Shown here one piece after another: positions 35,508 to 50,063 of a stretch of 64,000 nt of DNA. A program made the translations under genes and the position numbers. A model generated the notes under the pieces. It saw nothing but the letters and a program-made list of their open reading frames with translations. It was not told where the DNA came from and did not search any database. Location: NCBI GenBank assembly GCA_905182995.1, contig CAJJDP010000058.1, forward strand, positions 336,932-400,931, given 5' to 3'. Source of the stretch: Paramecium octaurelia. Taxonomy: Eukaryota; Ciliophora; Oligohymenophorea; Peniculida; Parameciidae. Within the stretch, counting starts at the first letter, position 1. Every line of letters starts with the position of its first letter.

Positions 35508-38074
35508 TCATTATTATAGTTTTATAATAATTTATTGATTCTGCTCATTTTCCAACCCATTTTATTTTTCTTCGTTTCTACCATTCCCTTCAATATCTGG
35601 ATTTATTTTCTCTTCATCAATTTTATTATCTATCTTTGATACAGTCTTTGATTGTTGCTTTTACTATTTGGTTGTTGTTTATTCCAAGGATTATTTACTA
35701 TTTTATTGGGATTTCAAAGGGAATAGAGAAGTACTTTGATTACTTTATAAATCGATAGAAGGGTTTGCTTTTGGCTTTTTTGGTTTGTTTTATTTTTTTT
35801 AAGTATTATTGCTAAAATTCATCTTAGCTTTTGGAATTTACATAGTCTTAGTGCTATTTACTTATTAGGGTGCAAGAGTTTGTAGGATGGTTCCATGATT
35901 TTACTCTTTTAATTGTTAAACATTAAAAAATTAAGGAATATATTAGGCTTTGTAATTTTCAAAGAATAATGGGTCAACTGAGGAGTATTTAATGTATACT
36001 ATTCCATTTTGAATCTATGTGTTATTTGCAATACACTTATTATTTAGCAATTCTTCAGGATCTTCAACCTCATCTTGTGATAGATGATTGTCATCTACTA
36101 GAAAACTATCCTTCTATTCACTCTCCTCACTTTGATCTTCATCAGAGTCATTCATATCTGAAAGGTTTTCTGCTAGTATTTCCTCAACTTCATCCAAAGA
36201 GTCCTTGTCATAATCGATTTAATCATCTAAATACTCATTATTTAAATATACCTAATTAAAAAGGAGCCCTTGATCTTATAACTTGGCTTAATTGAACAAA
36301 TTAATGTCCATTGAATTCTTTTTCTGAATCTGCAATAAAAATATGTATTTTTCTAATTTTAACTTATTACAATGGTTTAGTCTCTTATATTTCAATCTCA
36401 TCAGTGTTATAATCATTTAAAGATACTGATATCTTTTCTTTTTGTAACTACATATTGCTCATTTTTTCAATCAAAGCTTCAAATTGCTCCATTTTGTAAG
36501 GTGTTAATTATTTTGGTTAATATTCATCTTATTTTTGGACTTATTATTATTTCTTCTCTGGAAAGAAATGCTTAAGATTTTTTGCTATTGTTTAAGGTTA
36601 TTATTATTATTACTATTGCGAAGATTAACGAATTTACTAAGGTTCAATTGATTCTTATTATTATTAAGTATCCAATTCTCCTCCTTAACAATTGTTCTCT
36701 CTTGGAGTAGAGAGAGTTTCAAATTAAGTTGATATTTCTGTTTTTATAGCTTAATTTGTAATTTCTGGCATTTCTGGTTTTTTAAATTTAAATTTGTCAA
36801 GTGTTCCTTTGATAACCTTCTCTTACTTTTATTATTCTTTATCTTTCTTTTTATTTGATTTACTTTCACTCAATTTTTTTTCTGTTGCTTCATTTGATTC
36901 AGCTTAAAAATTTATTTATTAATTAATTTAGTCATTTTCATTACTTTAATTATTTTCAATTTACTCAAGATTTTATGGTTTTTACTTTTATTTTTATTAA
37001 GTTGCTGGAGCTTTCACCTTAATTTCTGTTTTCTACAAAAATTTAATAGGTGTATTTTTGAATTCTAAAATCTTTGAATCTTATTAATTGTATTATTTTA
37101 TAATGTCATCCTCATCCTCTTTTTTTTTAAGTACATTTATTTTCTCTTTAAGTTTCTTTAGTTAATCTACTTTGCTATTTAATGTAGCCAAATACTCTCT
37201 TATTAATCTTACATTTTTTAACTCATTCAAATCGCATACTTTTTTTAAGTCATCAATTTGTTTTGTTTTCAATACTACTAATGTTACATTGAATTTGGAT
37301 TCCTCAATATAATTTGGCAGATTATTGGCAATAAGAGTTTGCAAGGCTTAAAAATCAAACTGTGAGGCATGTTGGATTTATTCGTTTAATTCAGCTTTTA
37401 TTTCTAAAAAAGATTTAATTTGTTCATCCCATTTTTCTAATGTCCAATTTATAATAATGTTCTTTTATTATGTTAACTCCTCAATTTTATTTTTAATCTG
37501 TAGATTAATGTCAGTTCTATTCTTGCAACACATAGCCTCTCCAATAAGTCTCACAAGCATTTTCAGATAATATTCCTTACCTGCCTCATCCTTTTAATCA
37601 TAATCCTTTAATAGATCAAAAATCTTTTATTCATCTAATACTAAACTTGGATACCCCAATTAACTCAAGTCAATCTGAAACTACTCCCATTTTGCTATTT
37701 TTGTACAGATTTCCTCCATTTCTTAACTTATTTTGTATTTTTTAGGTTTTTTTTTTTCGACAATTTTTTAAGGAGATGGATCACGATATACGTATCCTTA
37801 TTAAGGTGGTTTTCTCTATCTCTTTTCAGTAAGAATTATTGGTGGTTACGTTTGGGTGTTATTTTGTTTTCTTTTTCCTAGATTAAATATTTGTAATTCT
37901 TACTCTAATTTTATTAATTGGAATTATTATCCTCAATATCCATGGCTTCAGTTTGGTTCTAATTGGCTTCATCATTTGTTTATTTATCTATCATTACAGG
38001 AGTATCCTTTTAATTTTGATCTACATTCAATTCAAGATTTTACCTTCTGAGCAGGGAGGAACTTCAGTTTGCAT
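35508..38074 (-). CDS. Chromatin assembly factor 1 large subunit (CAF-1 p150/CHAF1A)-like
   Basis: Three introns (38021-38043, 37878-37903, 36330-36363) give 827 residues from ATG 38074. The N-terminus is basic (KKPKKYK), followed by a ~200-residue helical domain and a long coiled-coil, glutamine-rich stretch. The CAF-1 signature is near residues 610-690: an acidic block with LDDQIDYDKDSLDEVEE, then LAENLSDMNDSDEDQSEESE, then DSFLVDDNHLSQDE. This parallels the LDYEVDSDEEWEEE...DGFFVPDGYLSEDE block of CHAF1A. An upstream FKKPEMPEI and KNLKHFFPEKK fit the PCNA-interacting, lysine-rich region. CAF-1 deposits H3-H4 behind replication forks. The 34-nt GTT-start intron is the least certain junction. 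Confidence 0.7.
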
Positions 38075-38643
38075 TTTTTTTAATTTTATTTCTGAAATTA
38101 GCGGGAAAAAATGCAGTTTAACATTGTACTATTATGGGAATAGTATATTTTTCTATCTTAAATTCTTTATTTTAAGAATAATTTTACAATCTCATTTGAT
38201 GTTGTATCCAAGAGTCCCTGCAGTCATTTTAACCATGATAACTCTTTACTCTAAAGCTTACCTTCTAATGTTCATGCACACCTGAAGAGTTTTAGATGAT
38301 CTTAATGGTTTGGTAAAATTAAAAAATCCTTTAATCTATTAGACAAATATTTTATATTCATACCAATTCTACTAGTAGATCGATTGTTGAAGGAACCAAT
38401 AATATAATCAGGTTTTTATAAATATGTATTAATGTATTTTAAAATTATAATTTGATAAAAACTAGATCCCAAAGTTTCTTCTCATTTTATTTTGAAATAG
38501 CCATTTTAATACAATAATAATAGGGAATACTGTCTCACTAAATTATTTATTAACGATTTCAAGTTAAGATTTAATATTTGACATATTACTAATTCATTAA
38601 ATATTAATCATTAGTGTCTATTTAATTCAACTTATTTAACTAA
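38075..38643. other. Intergenic, 569 bp, with coding-like patch
   Basis: Contains a short plus frame from ATG 38111 and minus-strand coding-like sequence (GLLDTTSNEIVKLFLKQRIQ around 38150-38225), neither of which can be made into a full gene. Possibly an old relic. Confidence 0.3.
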
Positions 38644-39789
<1,146 letters not shown>

Positions 39790-40731
39790 GACAGTTAATA
39801 AAATTAATATATATTATACAAATATGTATATAATCACACTAAGTTATTATAATTCAATAAAAGTTATTCATATGTCTTTGAATAAACAAATATAATATTG
39901 TATTATTACAGTTATTAATGTTGAAATCAAATTTAATCATGTCAAATATTGGTTAAATAACTAAATTAATCATTCATAATAACCAATAGGAATAATGAAA
40001 TAATACTTAATCATAAACGAAATTTATATAATATAGCAAATGATACTATAACAAAGTTCTCCACATAATAAAATCATCATTTTTCATTAGTAAATCAGTT
40101 AAACCTTTTATTTCCAATATCACAAATGATTAAGAATATCATTTCAATGCACAGATCTTTATATGAGTTTAATCAAGTCTTTTAGATTATGATGATTCAT
40201 TCATATTTAAGGACAATTTCTTAATTTTGATCTTTAAAAAGAATAACCTTTCTATGAAATAGAATTTTACTTTTCAAAGGGTCCAAATTTATAAAGTAAA
40301 TTAGTCAATTAACCATCTTTTAAGTCCATGACTTTCAGCAATTTTATTAGATCCCTATTGATAATCAATTGAGCAAGTCACCTTAAAATTAGAATATTCT
40401 TAAACTATTTTTATTTAATTATTTATCCTTGTAGTATATTTATTCTGAAGAATTGAAATATGAACTGATTTGAATTTGGATATATAAATAAAAAATACTT
40501 TGTGTGTAAATATATTTTTGTATTTTATACCTTAATTTTGAATCTTAATGAGATTTTAATCTAAATTTCAATAATTATTGAGTGATTCATTTATTTTATA
40601 TAATGGACTAAATATAGATAATTGATATTTCTTTATCTATCCAGGGATTACAAATAAGGAGGGTGTGATTAAATCATTAATATTGTATATAAGTGTTTGA
40701 TAAATTGTTATATTTAGAAATATAATTAAAA
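39790..40731. other. Intergenic, 942 bp, probably with a relic
   Basis: AT-rich. Around 40190-40430 the minus strand shows coding-like sequence in two frames (VTCSIDYQQGSNKIAESHGL, and MDLKDGQLTNLLYKFGPFEK overlapping it), broken by TGA. I read this as a gene relic. The remainder shows nothing. Confidence 0.35.
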
Positions 40732-43700
40732 ATGAGTAATATTAATCGTGAGCAGTGCGTATCTAAACTGTAAGGACATTTGAAAGGGGCCACAGCCACT
40801 ATACAAGGTAATAAAAGTTAAGAAATAAACTAGAGATCGAAGAACTCTTGATGAATTAAGAGCATATAATTTGGTAATAAGCCAGGGAGATCGAAGAACT
40901 TCGTAGAAGATTGAAGCAATTGGAAAGTTTGGATTTTCAAAACGAATAAGTGCTTCATTTGTAGAACATCAATGTTCAACTCAAGACGTAAATTGAGTTT
41001 TTGAGGAGTTAAATTCAGGAGAAAGATGCAATGATTGCTTAATTTACTTCTAAGCCAGTATAAGCAGCATCACCTGAAATATTGGCTGCATAGCAACAAT
41101 TGATTCAATAAAACTTACAGCTACAAAATATTATAGGGGATCTTCAGAATTAAATTTTGAATAAAGATGCTGTCATCGGTTAACTAAAAACTCAGGAAAG
41201 CACTTTGGATTAATTGATTGGGCAACTTTAATCGAATATCTAATCGAAAAGGAATAAAGTAGGAGTAACTCAACAAGGAAATGAAACATTAAGTGTACTG
41301 AATGAATTGCAATAATATCCAGAAGCTTTGCAAGATGTGATTGAAAGAATCATTCAAGAATATAGAAGAATGCAATTTCTGATAGAGGAGAAAGATATCG
41401 AAATTTAAAATTTGAAATCTCGACTTTAACTCTAACAGCAAAAGGCAAATGATTCCATTTCTGAAATTAAAAAAAGAGACATATCTCCCATAAGATCAGA
41501 TCAAGCCTTGGACTTAGCAAAGCAAACAGCTACCATGGATGACATGATAAATGACTTGGAGAGAAAGCTAATGTCACAGGACAATAGGAAGAAAGAATTA
41601 TAAGCAAAATTATTGGAAGTGGGAACCCAAAATGTGGAATTGGAGAAATAATGGTCATAATCAAAAGATCAATTACCAAAGAATGTGGATGAATTAGTTA
41701 AAGAAAATTTAGCTGTCAATGACAAAATCAAAGAACTTTAAAAGTCGTTGCTTTAAAAATAAAATGAGTTAGATCAACTTCAAAAATAAATTAATACTGT
41801 TAATGACAACTAATAATAAATATAACCACAACAGAATTTAAATTAATAAAAGGATTAAGTTGATAAAGTAGATACAAGTTAAACTAGGAACAATGTTGAT
41901 GATTTGGTTCTAGAAAATTAATAATTAGAAGATTTGATCGTAGAATTATAATAGAAATTAGTAGACAAACAAGCCTAAAAGGATGAAATCGAGAACGAGA
42001 TCAAGAAATTGAATATCCCAGCTTTGTAGTAAAACTTGAAGGATTTATAGAAGCAGCAGGGTTAATTGGATAATGATAATCAAAACTAGAAAAATTAAAT
42101 TTAATAATTGCAAGAAGAAACTAATAAAAATAGAGAAATATAATAAAAATTACTTCAAGAAAATAAAGAATTGCAAGATCAAAATAATCAAACTTAATCA
42201 TAGATTAAACAGTAGGAGGAGAAGTTAGCCTAATTGCAGGATCAAAAGAATAGAAATCTTGCTAAATTAACTAATGATGATTTCTTAAAGCTATAAGAAA
42301 AATTCAATTAGACAGAAGAGAATAATAAAATCTTAGAACAATTAGTTTAATAACTTAATGAAGAATTAAGAAAATAATAGTAAGATAATCAACCCTTATA
42401 TGAGGAATTATCTAATATCAAAAACAAATTGCAGAAAACTGAGTAAGAAAATTCAGATTTGGAAAAACAAGTCTAATAACTCGAAGATTAATTAAACAAC
42501 TTTAAGAAGGAATAATTGTAGACCAAGGAATCTGCCAAACCTAGTTATAGTAAATCAGCTGAGTAATAAAGGACAACTCCAGTTGAAAAATTTAGGGAGC
42601 CCTTCTAAAACATAGTGGATAAAGAAGAATTTTCATTTGATTTAGGAAGTTTAAATTAATAAGATTTTTCATCATAAGAAGTCACTAGCTCACCAGAAAA
42701 TGTTAAATAATCATAATTTGCTAAGAATAAGACCCAAGAGGGTAAGTTTATTACCATTCCTTTGGACATCATTAAAAATTACGAGTACTTGATTAGAGAA
42801 AAGGAAAATGAGATTGATGAACTCAAGAATGAACTTGCCAATCAAGGACTTTAGAGTATACCTCTTAATTTCTAAACTGGAAACATGGGATCTGATTAAT
42901 AAGAAAATAACAACTTTTAATTAGAAGCTACTGCACCAAATCAGAATAATGATCAAAATCCAGAAGATCAAGGGGTCTCTCTTGAATAGTTGTAGAAGAC
43001 AATTAAAACAAAGGATGATTACATTTAGATGCTATTGGATTAGATTGAAGAGATGAAGCAATTTGGTACTTTATCTGAAGAGTAACAAAAGGAAAAGTTG
43101 GAAGGAAACTAGAAAAGATCTGATGACCTTGTTAGGTAGAATATAGAAATTGCAGACATAATAATTGATTTAGAGAGTAAGTTAGCTAATAGGAAGATCG
43201 AGAACGAAGAATTAAAGAAGCAATTGTAAGAAGCTAATAGAGAGTACAACGATCAATAAAAGAGGGCTAAAATGCATGAACTATATATGTTGAACAAAGA
43301 TTTAGATGAAGAGGTTTCGCTATCTCCAAAATTATCGTAGGAAGAAGTTTAGAACGAATATTTACAATAGTTGAATCAAGAAGCTCCAGAATAAGAGTAG
43401 CCTGAAGATCCATAAAAGCAAACTAAAAAGTTAACTATCAAAGATAAATACGAAAAAAAGATAAAGGATCTTAAAAAGGAAAATAGAAACTTAGTTGCTT
43501 AATTAAAATAACTAAGAGGAGCATAATAATAGGAGCAAAGTAGTAGACCTTAATAAGAAGATGATACCAAATTAAAAGAATAGAACCCATCAGTTTAAAA
43601 TGATAATGCTCATCCTGAATAAGTTTAACAATAACAATAGCCTAAACCTATTGATACTTCGAAGAACACTCAAGATCTTCAATAGCAGTATGAGAAGGGT

Positions 43701-46700
43701 TTGGAGAAGCAGGCAGACTTGATTTAAGAAGTTTAAACTCTTTAGGACATTATAGAGAATCTTGAATAAAAGGTTTAGTCGAAGAAAGAAGCAAAGGAAT
43801 AATTGGAAGCTTAACTGTGTGCTTTGGATAAGAAAACTGAATCATCACAATAGGATCCGTAACTTTAGGAATCTGCAACAATGGCAAGCACCTCGAAATT
43901 GGATTAGGAAGCCTTATAAAGGTAGTATGATTAGGAGGTGTAGATTTCAAGATTGAAAGACTAGTTGGCAGATAAATAGAATAAGCTTTAATAGATGGAA
44001 ATTTTGAAAGAGTAATTGAAGGAGAAGGAAGATGAACTTAGGTCTTATAAGGAATTGATACCATCAATATAGGAATATTAGAATCAATAGTTCCTTCATT
44101 AATAGGAGGAATTGGTGAATACTGAATTGCGTAAGGATGTATAAAGATTAGAGGATTAGTTAGATAACTAACTCAAACTAAATAAAGAGTTATAGTAAAG
44201 AATGGACAACTAGCATGAGTAGGCGGCTTAGTTGTCTCAAAAAATAAGAATATCTCTTCAAGATTCTAATTCTTCGAGTTCTTAAATAATAGACAATAGA
44301 CAGAGACTTATGGAGAAATAATAGAAGGCAGATGAATTAGTGAGAGAGCATTTAAGTTTAGATGATTTAATTGAAGAATTGGAAAAGAAACTAGTAGAAA
44401 AGAACGATTATAAAGATTAATTGCTTACTTAATTAAAAGAAGGAACAAAACCAGCTGTATAATCTGAAGCAAATGAATAACCGAATGTAGAATAGCCAAA
44501 TTAAGTATTCGCAAAATAATAGAATTAAGCCTAATTGGTTGAGCCAATCCAAGAAATAAGTGATGTTTAATAAGTTATGAGTAACAATGAGGATTAGATT
44601 TCTATTCCACTGTAAGCAGGATAGATTTTATAGGAATTGGAGGGAGATAGTTAAAAACGAGACATAAAGGAACCACATCCTTCCTAAGAATAATCCAATT
44701 AGCTTCATCCAACCAAATCATAACCAGTTTTTGCTCAAATAAATTAGGATGCTGAGCCTAAGCTTTAATAAGTTAAATCTAGTTAAGGATTTACTTCGCC
44801 ATAGGAATTATTCAACAAAGAGGGAATAGATGGGTAAAAGTTACAGGAGGTTTGGGATTTGTTAAAGAGTAATAATGATGCAGACAGAAGAATACAAGAG
44901 TTGAGAGATGCATTACAAAGGAAAAATAAGAGAAAAGAATAATTGGAGGGTGTTTATAATAAAGATTAAGAATTAGTAAGTTAGAGAGTGTCAGAGAGTG
45001 TTAATGAGAAGAAGCAATTATAAGATTAGTTGCATTAAAAAAATTTATAGATTGCTGCTTTGAATGATGAATTGTCAAAATTATAACAAAAGGTATTTGA
45101 GAAAGAGAAGGTCATTGATGAAAAAGACAGAGAGTTTAGAAATAGTTAATTAATTAAAACTTACCAAGATAACTGTGAAAAGGCTGATGAATTAATCAGA
45201 ATGAATAATTAGATAGAAGAGACTTTGAATAATTTAGAAGCAAAGTTGGCTGAGAAATAATAAAAAGTGAAGGAATACGAGTTACAAATAGGAGCAGATT
45301 CTAGTATTTCAAATATCTAGGACCCAATGGAAAGTGGAGGGATTAAATCCTATGATTAAGAGCAAGATACTCAATTGCAACAATAGGAGTAAGTACTTTA
45401 GGTTTACAGCATGAATATAGATCAATTAAAAAATAAGATTGAACAATTAAACAGTGAATTAGCTGAAAGAGATAAGACTAATTAGGAATTAAGAAATTAA
45501 GTGGCTGACTTAAAGAAATAGATCCATGGATTTTAATTGGCTCAATAGGATGTCAAAGTAATCAAGAAGTAAAATAAGCAGTTGCAGGACGAGATTTCAG
45601 CTTTGGTTTAAGAAAATTTAAATTATGAAGATTTGATTAGAGATTCTGAGTTTAAGTTGCAAGAGAAGAGGTCAAAGGTCAAGGAATTAGGTATGGATAT
45701 CAAGAATGCAGAAATTCAGATCTAAGTTGAAAAATAGATGAAAGAGAATCAGTTACTTTAATAAAAGATTTAGCAGACTGACGAACTGATTAAGAAGAAC
45801 TTAGAGTTAGATGAGGCTTTGACAAATTTGGAATTGAGGATATTAGATAAATAATAGTAGTTATCATAAAAAGAGGCAAGGTTATCTAATTAGAATTCAA
45901 GAATTTTGTAATAGCCAATGTATATTTACTAAGAAGATTCAGATGACAAGGCTAGCAATATCAGGACAGAAACATCTCCAAGGGCTTAAAATTAACACCC
46001 TTTGATCTAAGAGCATAATAACAATTTGAGTGAGTTGACTAGTTCTATTAATCAAATGTAAGAGTAGGTGAGATAGTTGAGTCTTGATGACAGTGAACTT
46101 GATTTCTATTTATAATAGAAGAAAGAGAAGTAATTGGAAATTGATTAATTGAAATAATAATTGTTCTAGTAGAATGAAATAATGCAAGATCTCAAATAAG
46201 AGTAAATAGAAAAGCAGCAATAGATTGACTAACTTAAGAAGGAGAATTCTAATTTCGATGAATTAGTGGAGGAATTACAATAAAGTCAGAAGCAAATGAT
46301 TGAGTAGGAAATTCAGAAGAAGGAATCCAATCAACCTTAAGAGATTGGTGGTTCTGAATAGAGTGAGATAGTAAAAACAAAATCAGAGAATTTGGAATTG
46401 AGTAAGAAACTTCATGATTTGAAGTAGTCTTAGAAGTAATTGAAGAATCAAATTGCTACTTTAGACTCCTTGATTATAGATCTTGAAACAGTGGTTGCAG
46501 ATAAGAAGAACGAGATCTAGAGATTGAATAAGGAAAACTAGTTATATTAACAATAGAATAGAAAGTAGAAAGGAAGAAGGGATTTATTACACAAAGAATA
46601 AAACAATTTGTAATATCAACTTAAACTACTAGAACCACAACTCTAAGAACTCTAATAAACTGAGAAGTAGTTGTAAGAATCTGTCACTTAGCTAGAGTAA

Positions 46701-49700
46701 AAATTGAAAGATCTAGATCAAAAATAAAAGCAATTGGAGAATTAGATCAACCAGAAACAATAAATAACTTCTGCTTTAGAATTACAACTGTCAACCATTA
46801 ATCAAGAGATACTGTAACAGCATGATAGAAAGCAGTAATTAGATTCAGAGTTGAATTAATTGAGGGATGGGAATCAAGGAATCGAATAAGAGGTGAAAAT
46901 ATATAGGAATCTAAGTTTGGAAGACATCACCTTGAATGAATAAATAGATGCTCTGACTAAATAGATACATGAGGATAAGTAGACTTACGAAACCTTACAA
47001 GATGAGCAGAAGGCTACACAAGAGTAAATCAATTTGTTGTTGCCTCAAAACAAAGAGATTGATGAGTTGAAAGAAACTGCTAAGTTGTAATATGCGCAAA
47101 ATGTAGAGGCTTTAAATAATTTATAACAAGAATTACAATTGAAGATTGAGCAGAAGAACAAGGTGTTCTAATAAGTCTCAGATACAGAAAAATATCTTGA
47201 AGAAAACAATCATATGCTCCAAGATTTGAATGACAAGAAGGCTAATCTTGAAGATTAAATCAAGAAAGAAGAAGTCTTAGTGAATGCAGTGAGTGCTAAA
47301 TCCAAACGATTAGCTGAAACTCTAGAGGCTGAAAAATAAAATTATAATGTTCTTAATGCTGAATTATAAGATCTATTAAAGAAGAAATAAGTCTAAGAAT
47401 AGGAATTGGCTAAGGCCTAGGAGGAAATTCAAAAAATGCAGGCTGATTAAGAGTAGTTATTACAATAACAATAACAGTTCAAGAATTTGAAGGAATAGAT
47501 TGAGTAATACAATAAAGACATAGAGATAAATCTTAGGATAATTCCAGAAAGAGAGGAGTAAATAGTATAATTGAAATCTATTATTGAAAAGAAAGATGAG
47601 GTTTTGAGTGTGACATAGGCTGAAGTGGATAAGTTAAATAAACAAATTGATGAGTTATCATAAGATAAGGAATTAAAGGAAAAGGAATTGGAAGATCAAA
47701 GTAAATTGGTTAAGAGCATTGAAGAATAAATTATGGATAAATATTAGAGAGAAAAGGATTTAAAGGATTAATTAGACTCAATATAATTGAAGGATCTTGA
47801 AGCTGAATTGAATGAGAAGATGGAACAATCTATGGCATAGTAGGAGATGTTAGATTCGATCGAGCAATTGAAACAATAAGTCTAATAATTGAGGGATGAC
47901 GAAACATAACTTAAATAATAGATCTAAGGATAGGAAAGTCTGAACAACAGTAAGAAATAGGAATTAGAATAAAAATAGTAAGAGAAGCTTGAATTAGAGT
48001 AAGATCTTCATTCAGCATCAGCTTAAATGGACGAGATGAAATTTTAATTGGAAGAGAAGAATGAGTAATTAGATAAATTGAACGATTAATTTAAGAAGGT
48101 AGATGAGGACTCTAAGATGATGGAGGCTGTTCTTTAGTTGAAGGAGAAGGAATTGAAATAACTGTAAAAGAAGAAAGAAAATCTGATCGAGGAATTAGAG
48201 AGAATAAACAATGATGTGGTTGAGGCTTAGAGACAATTGGTGACGCAAAGAAAGAAACAAAGATCCTTAGGAGCAGAGCCTTAATAATAGGATGAGAATA
48301 TGGAAGAGGATATTCAAGATAAGATTACTTCTTTGAATTCACGTAATAATAATTTGAAGGATGACCTTTAGAAATTGGTGGAGTTGAGCCCAGAGACAAC
48401 AGAAAAGAAGCCAGAGGAACAATAAGAAGGTAAGGATGCCCCTGCTCCTGTTCAAGTGTCTCAATTCGCCCCAGAGAGAGTGTAGTAAACTTTGTAAGAT
48501 AGAGACAAAAAGATAGAAATACTGGAGATGACTATTTAGACATTACAGTAGTAGCAGCAAGAAAGATTGAGTATGATCCCTTCAATGTTCTAATCTAAGT
48601 TGTCAGTATAGCCAAGTTTCTTTTTGGATGACGATCCTTTGTTATTGGAATTGTAGGATAAATTCACTAAAGAAAGTGAATTGTTGAAGGACTTACAAAA
48701 CAAAATCAAATAGACTGCTGAGAATCATTACGCCTTATCATTACAATTGAAGGACTGGGCAGAAAAGGAAAATAGATTAGCTAAAGAATTAGACACAAGA
48801 AGATAGAGCGTAGAATAAATTGAATTTGAACTTTAGGCAATCTTTACGAAGTAATCAGATTTAGAATCTGAGAAGGTCAATGTTTTACAGAGAATTTACT
48901 CATTAGAAGTCGAAACACAAGAACTCTATGAGTAGGAAGGCAACACTAAAAACAAATTGAAGGAGAAGAAAGATTACTTATAAACACTTTACAAAAATCT
49001 GATTGAGAGTGATCAAAAGCTTTTGCAATTAAGAAATAGAATGGCGTTGTATTCTCAAGAGGGTAGACAATTGGCTGAACAAGTGGAGAATTTAGAGAAT
49101 GAAAAAGAGAACAAATTGTAATATTTGTAAGACATTTAAGCAGATTTAGAACATGTTGAGATGGAAAAACAAGAAAAACAAGCATTGGTTCAATCTATAG
49201 CCAAAGAGATAAGTGAGACTTAATAAGAAAAAGATAAATTAGAAATTCAATATGCTACAGTTCATAGCAAAAATCAACAATTAAAGAGTTAAATCGGATA
49301 CGAGGAGGCCTTTTATTAGAAGTTACTTCAAGAATTGGAGATTGCTAAAAAGAGAGACCAAACCAAATTCCAAAACCTATTCTCAGATGGATCTACTTAA
49401 ACTGAGTATGACTTAGAGTAATTTGAAAGTCTATCAAATTATACGCAGATGTTCAAGATTACTAAGGAAGATGCATTTTAATTGAAGGAAAATTGCAAGC
49501 AACGATTGATTCAAATCTATACTAATGAAAATGCCAACATTTAATAGACTATCAGTTAAAATAAACATCTAAAGAAAATGATTCATTTACAATAAATGAT
49601 AATATAGATTTAAGAGAATGAGAACTTGAATTTAATTGAGTAGTCATCGAGAAGGTCATCGAAGTTGGGATTCAAAGTAGTGGAAGAATAAATTGATAAT

Positions 49701-50008
49701 CTGAAATTGGAATTGGAATAAGTATATATAATTCGATATATCATTCTAGATTGACTTCATGATGAATAAGACGAAGTTAGTTGAGGTTCAAGTGAGTGAT
49801 AACCAAATTGTAGTTGCAGATACCAAGATAGCACGACAATGGATCGTGGATAGATAGTTTGATTATGACAATTCCCTTTATCCTCTGGGTGTGTTGAACA
49901 TCATTTATAAGGTATCGCAATGGATCTATTTAGGTATCACTCTACCAAGTAATTAATATTTCATTGACTGGAACAAAGGTGTTATACTTATATCAATCTA
50001 TATTGTGA
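40732..50008 (+). CDS. Giant coiled-coil protein, 3,066 residues
   Basis: The reading frame stays open for 9.2 kb with only three introns: 40808-40833 near the start, and 49722-49749 and 49912-49933 near the end. TAA, TAG and CAA/CAG glutamines are mixed throughout, and the composition is dominated by E, K, Q, L and N in heptads. A degenerate motif of the form [LI]xx[LI]IxxLExKLxxK recurs about ten times (near 41540, 41930, 43160, 43750, 44370, 45210, 45640, 45820, 46260 and 46470), for example DLIVELQQKLVDK and DLIEELEKKLVEK. Proline-rich breaks separate coiled segments. The last ~75 residues are globular and end LTGTKVLYLYQSIL. It is probably a rod-like structural protein of the cortex, basal body or Golgi. 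Overlapping short ORFs inside it are shadows. Confidence 0.88.
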
Positions 50009-50063
50009 GATCAATAAATATATATATATATTAAAGTAATTGTAAATATTTCATATTTTAATA

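Noticed and set aside
37822-37849. Intron-like GTAACC...AAAAG segment in the CAF-1-like gene
   Set aside because: Removing it breaks the frame once the neighbouring 26-nt intron is spliced; read through, it codes sensibly.
43750-43956. Overlapping short ORFs on both strands
   Set aside because: They lie inside the 3,066-residue coiled-coil frame and are shadows created by its codon composition.
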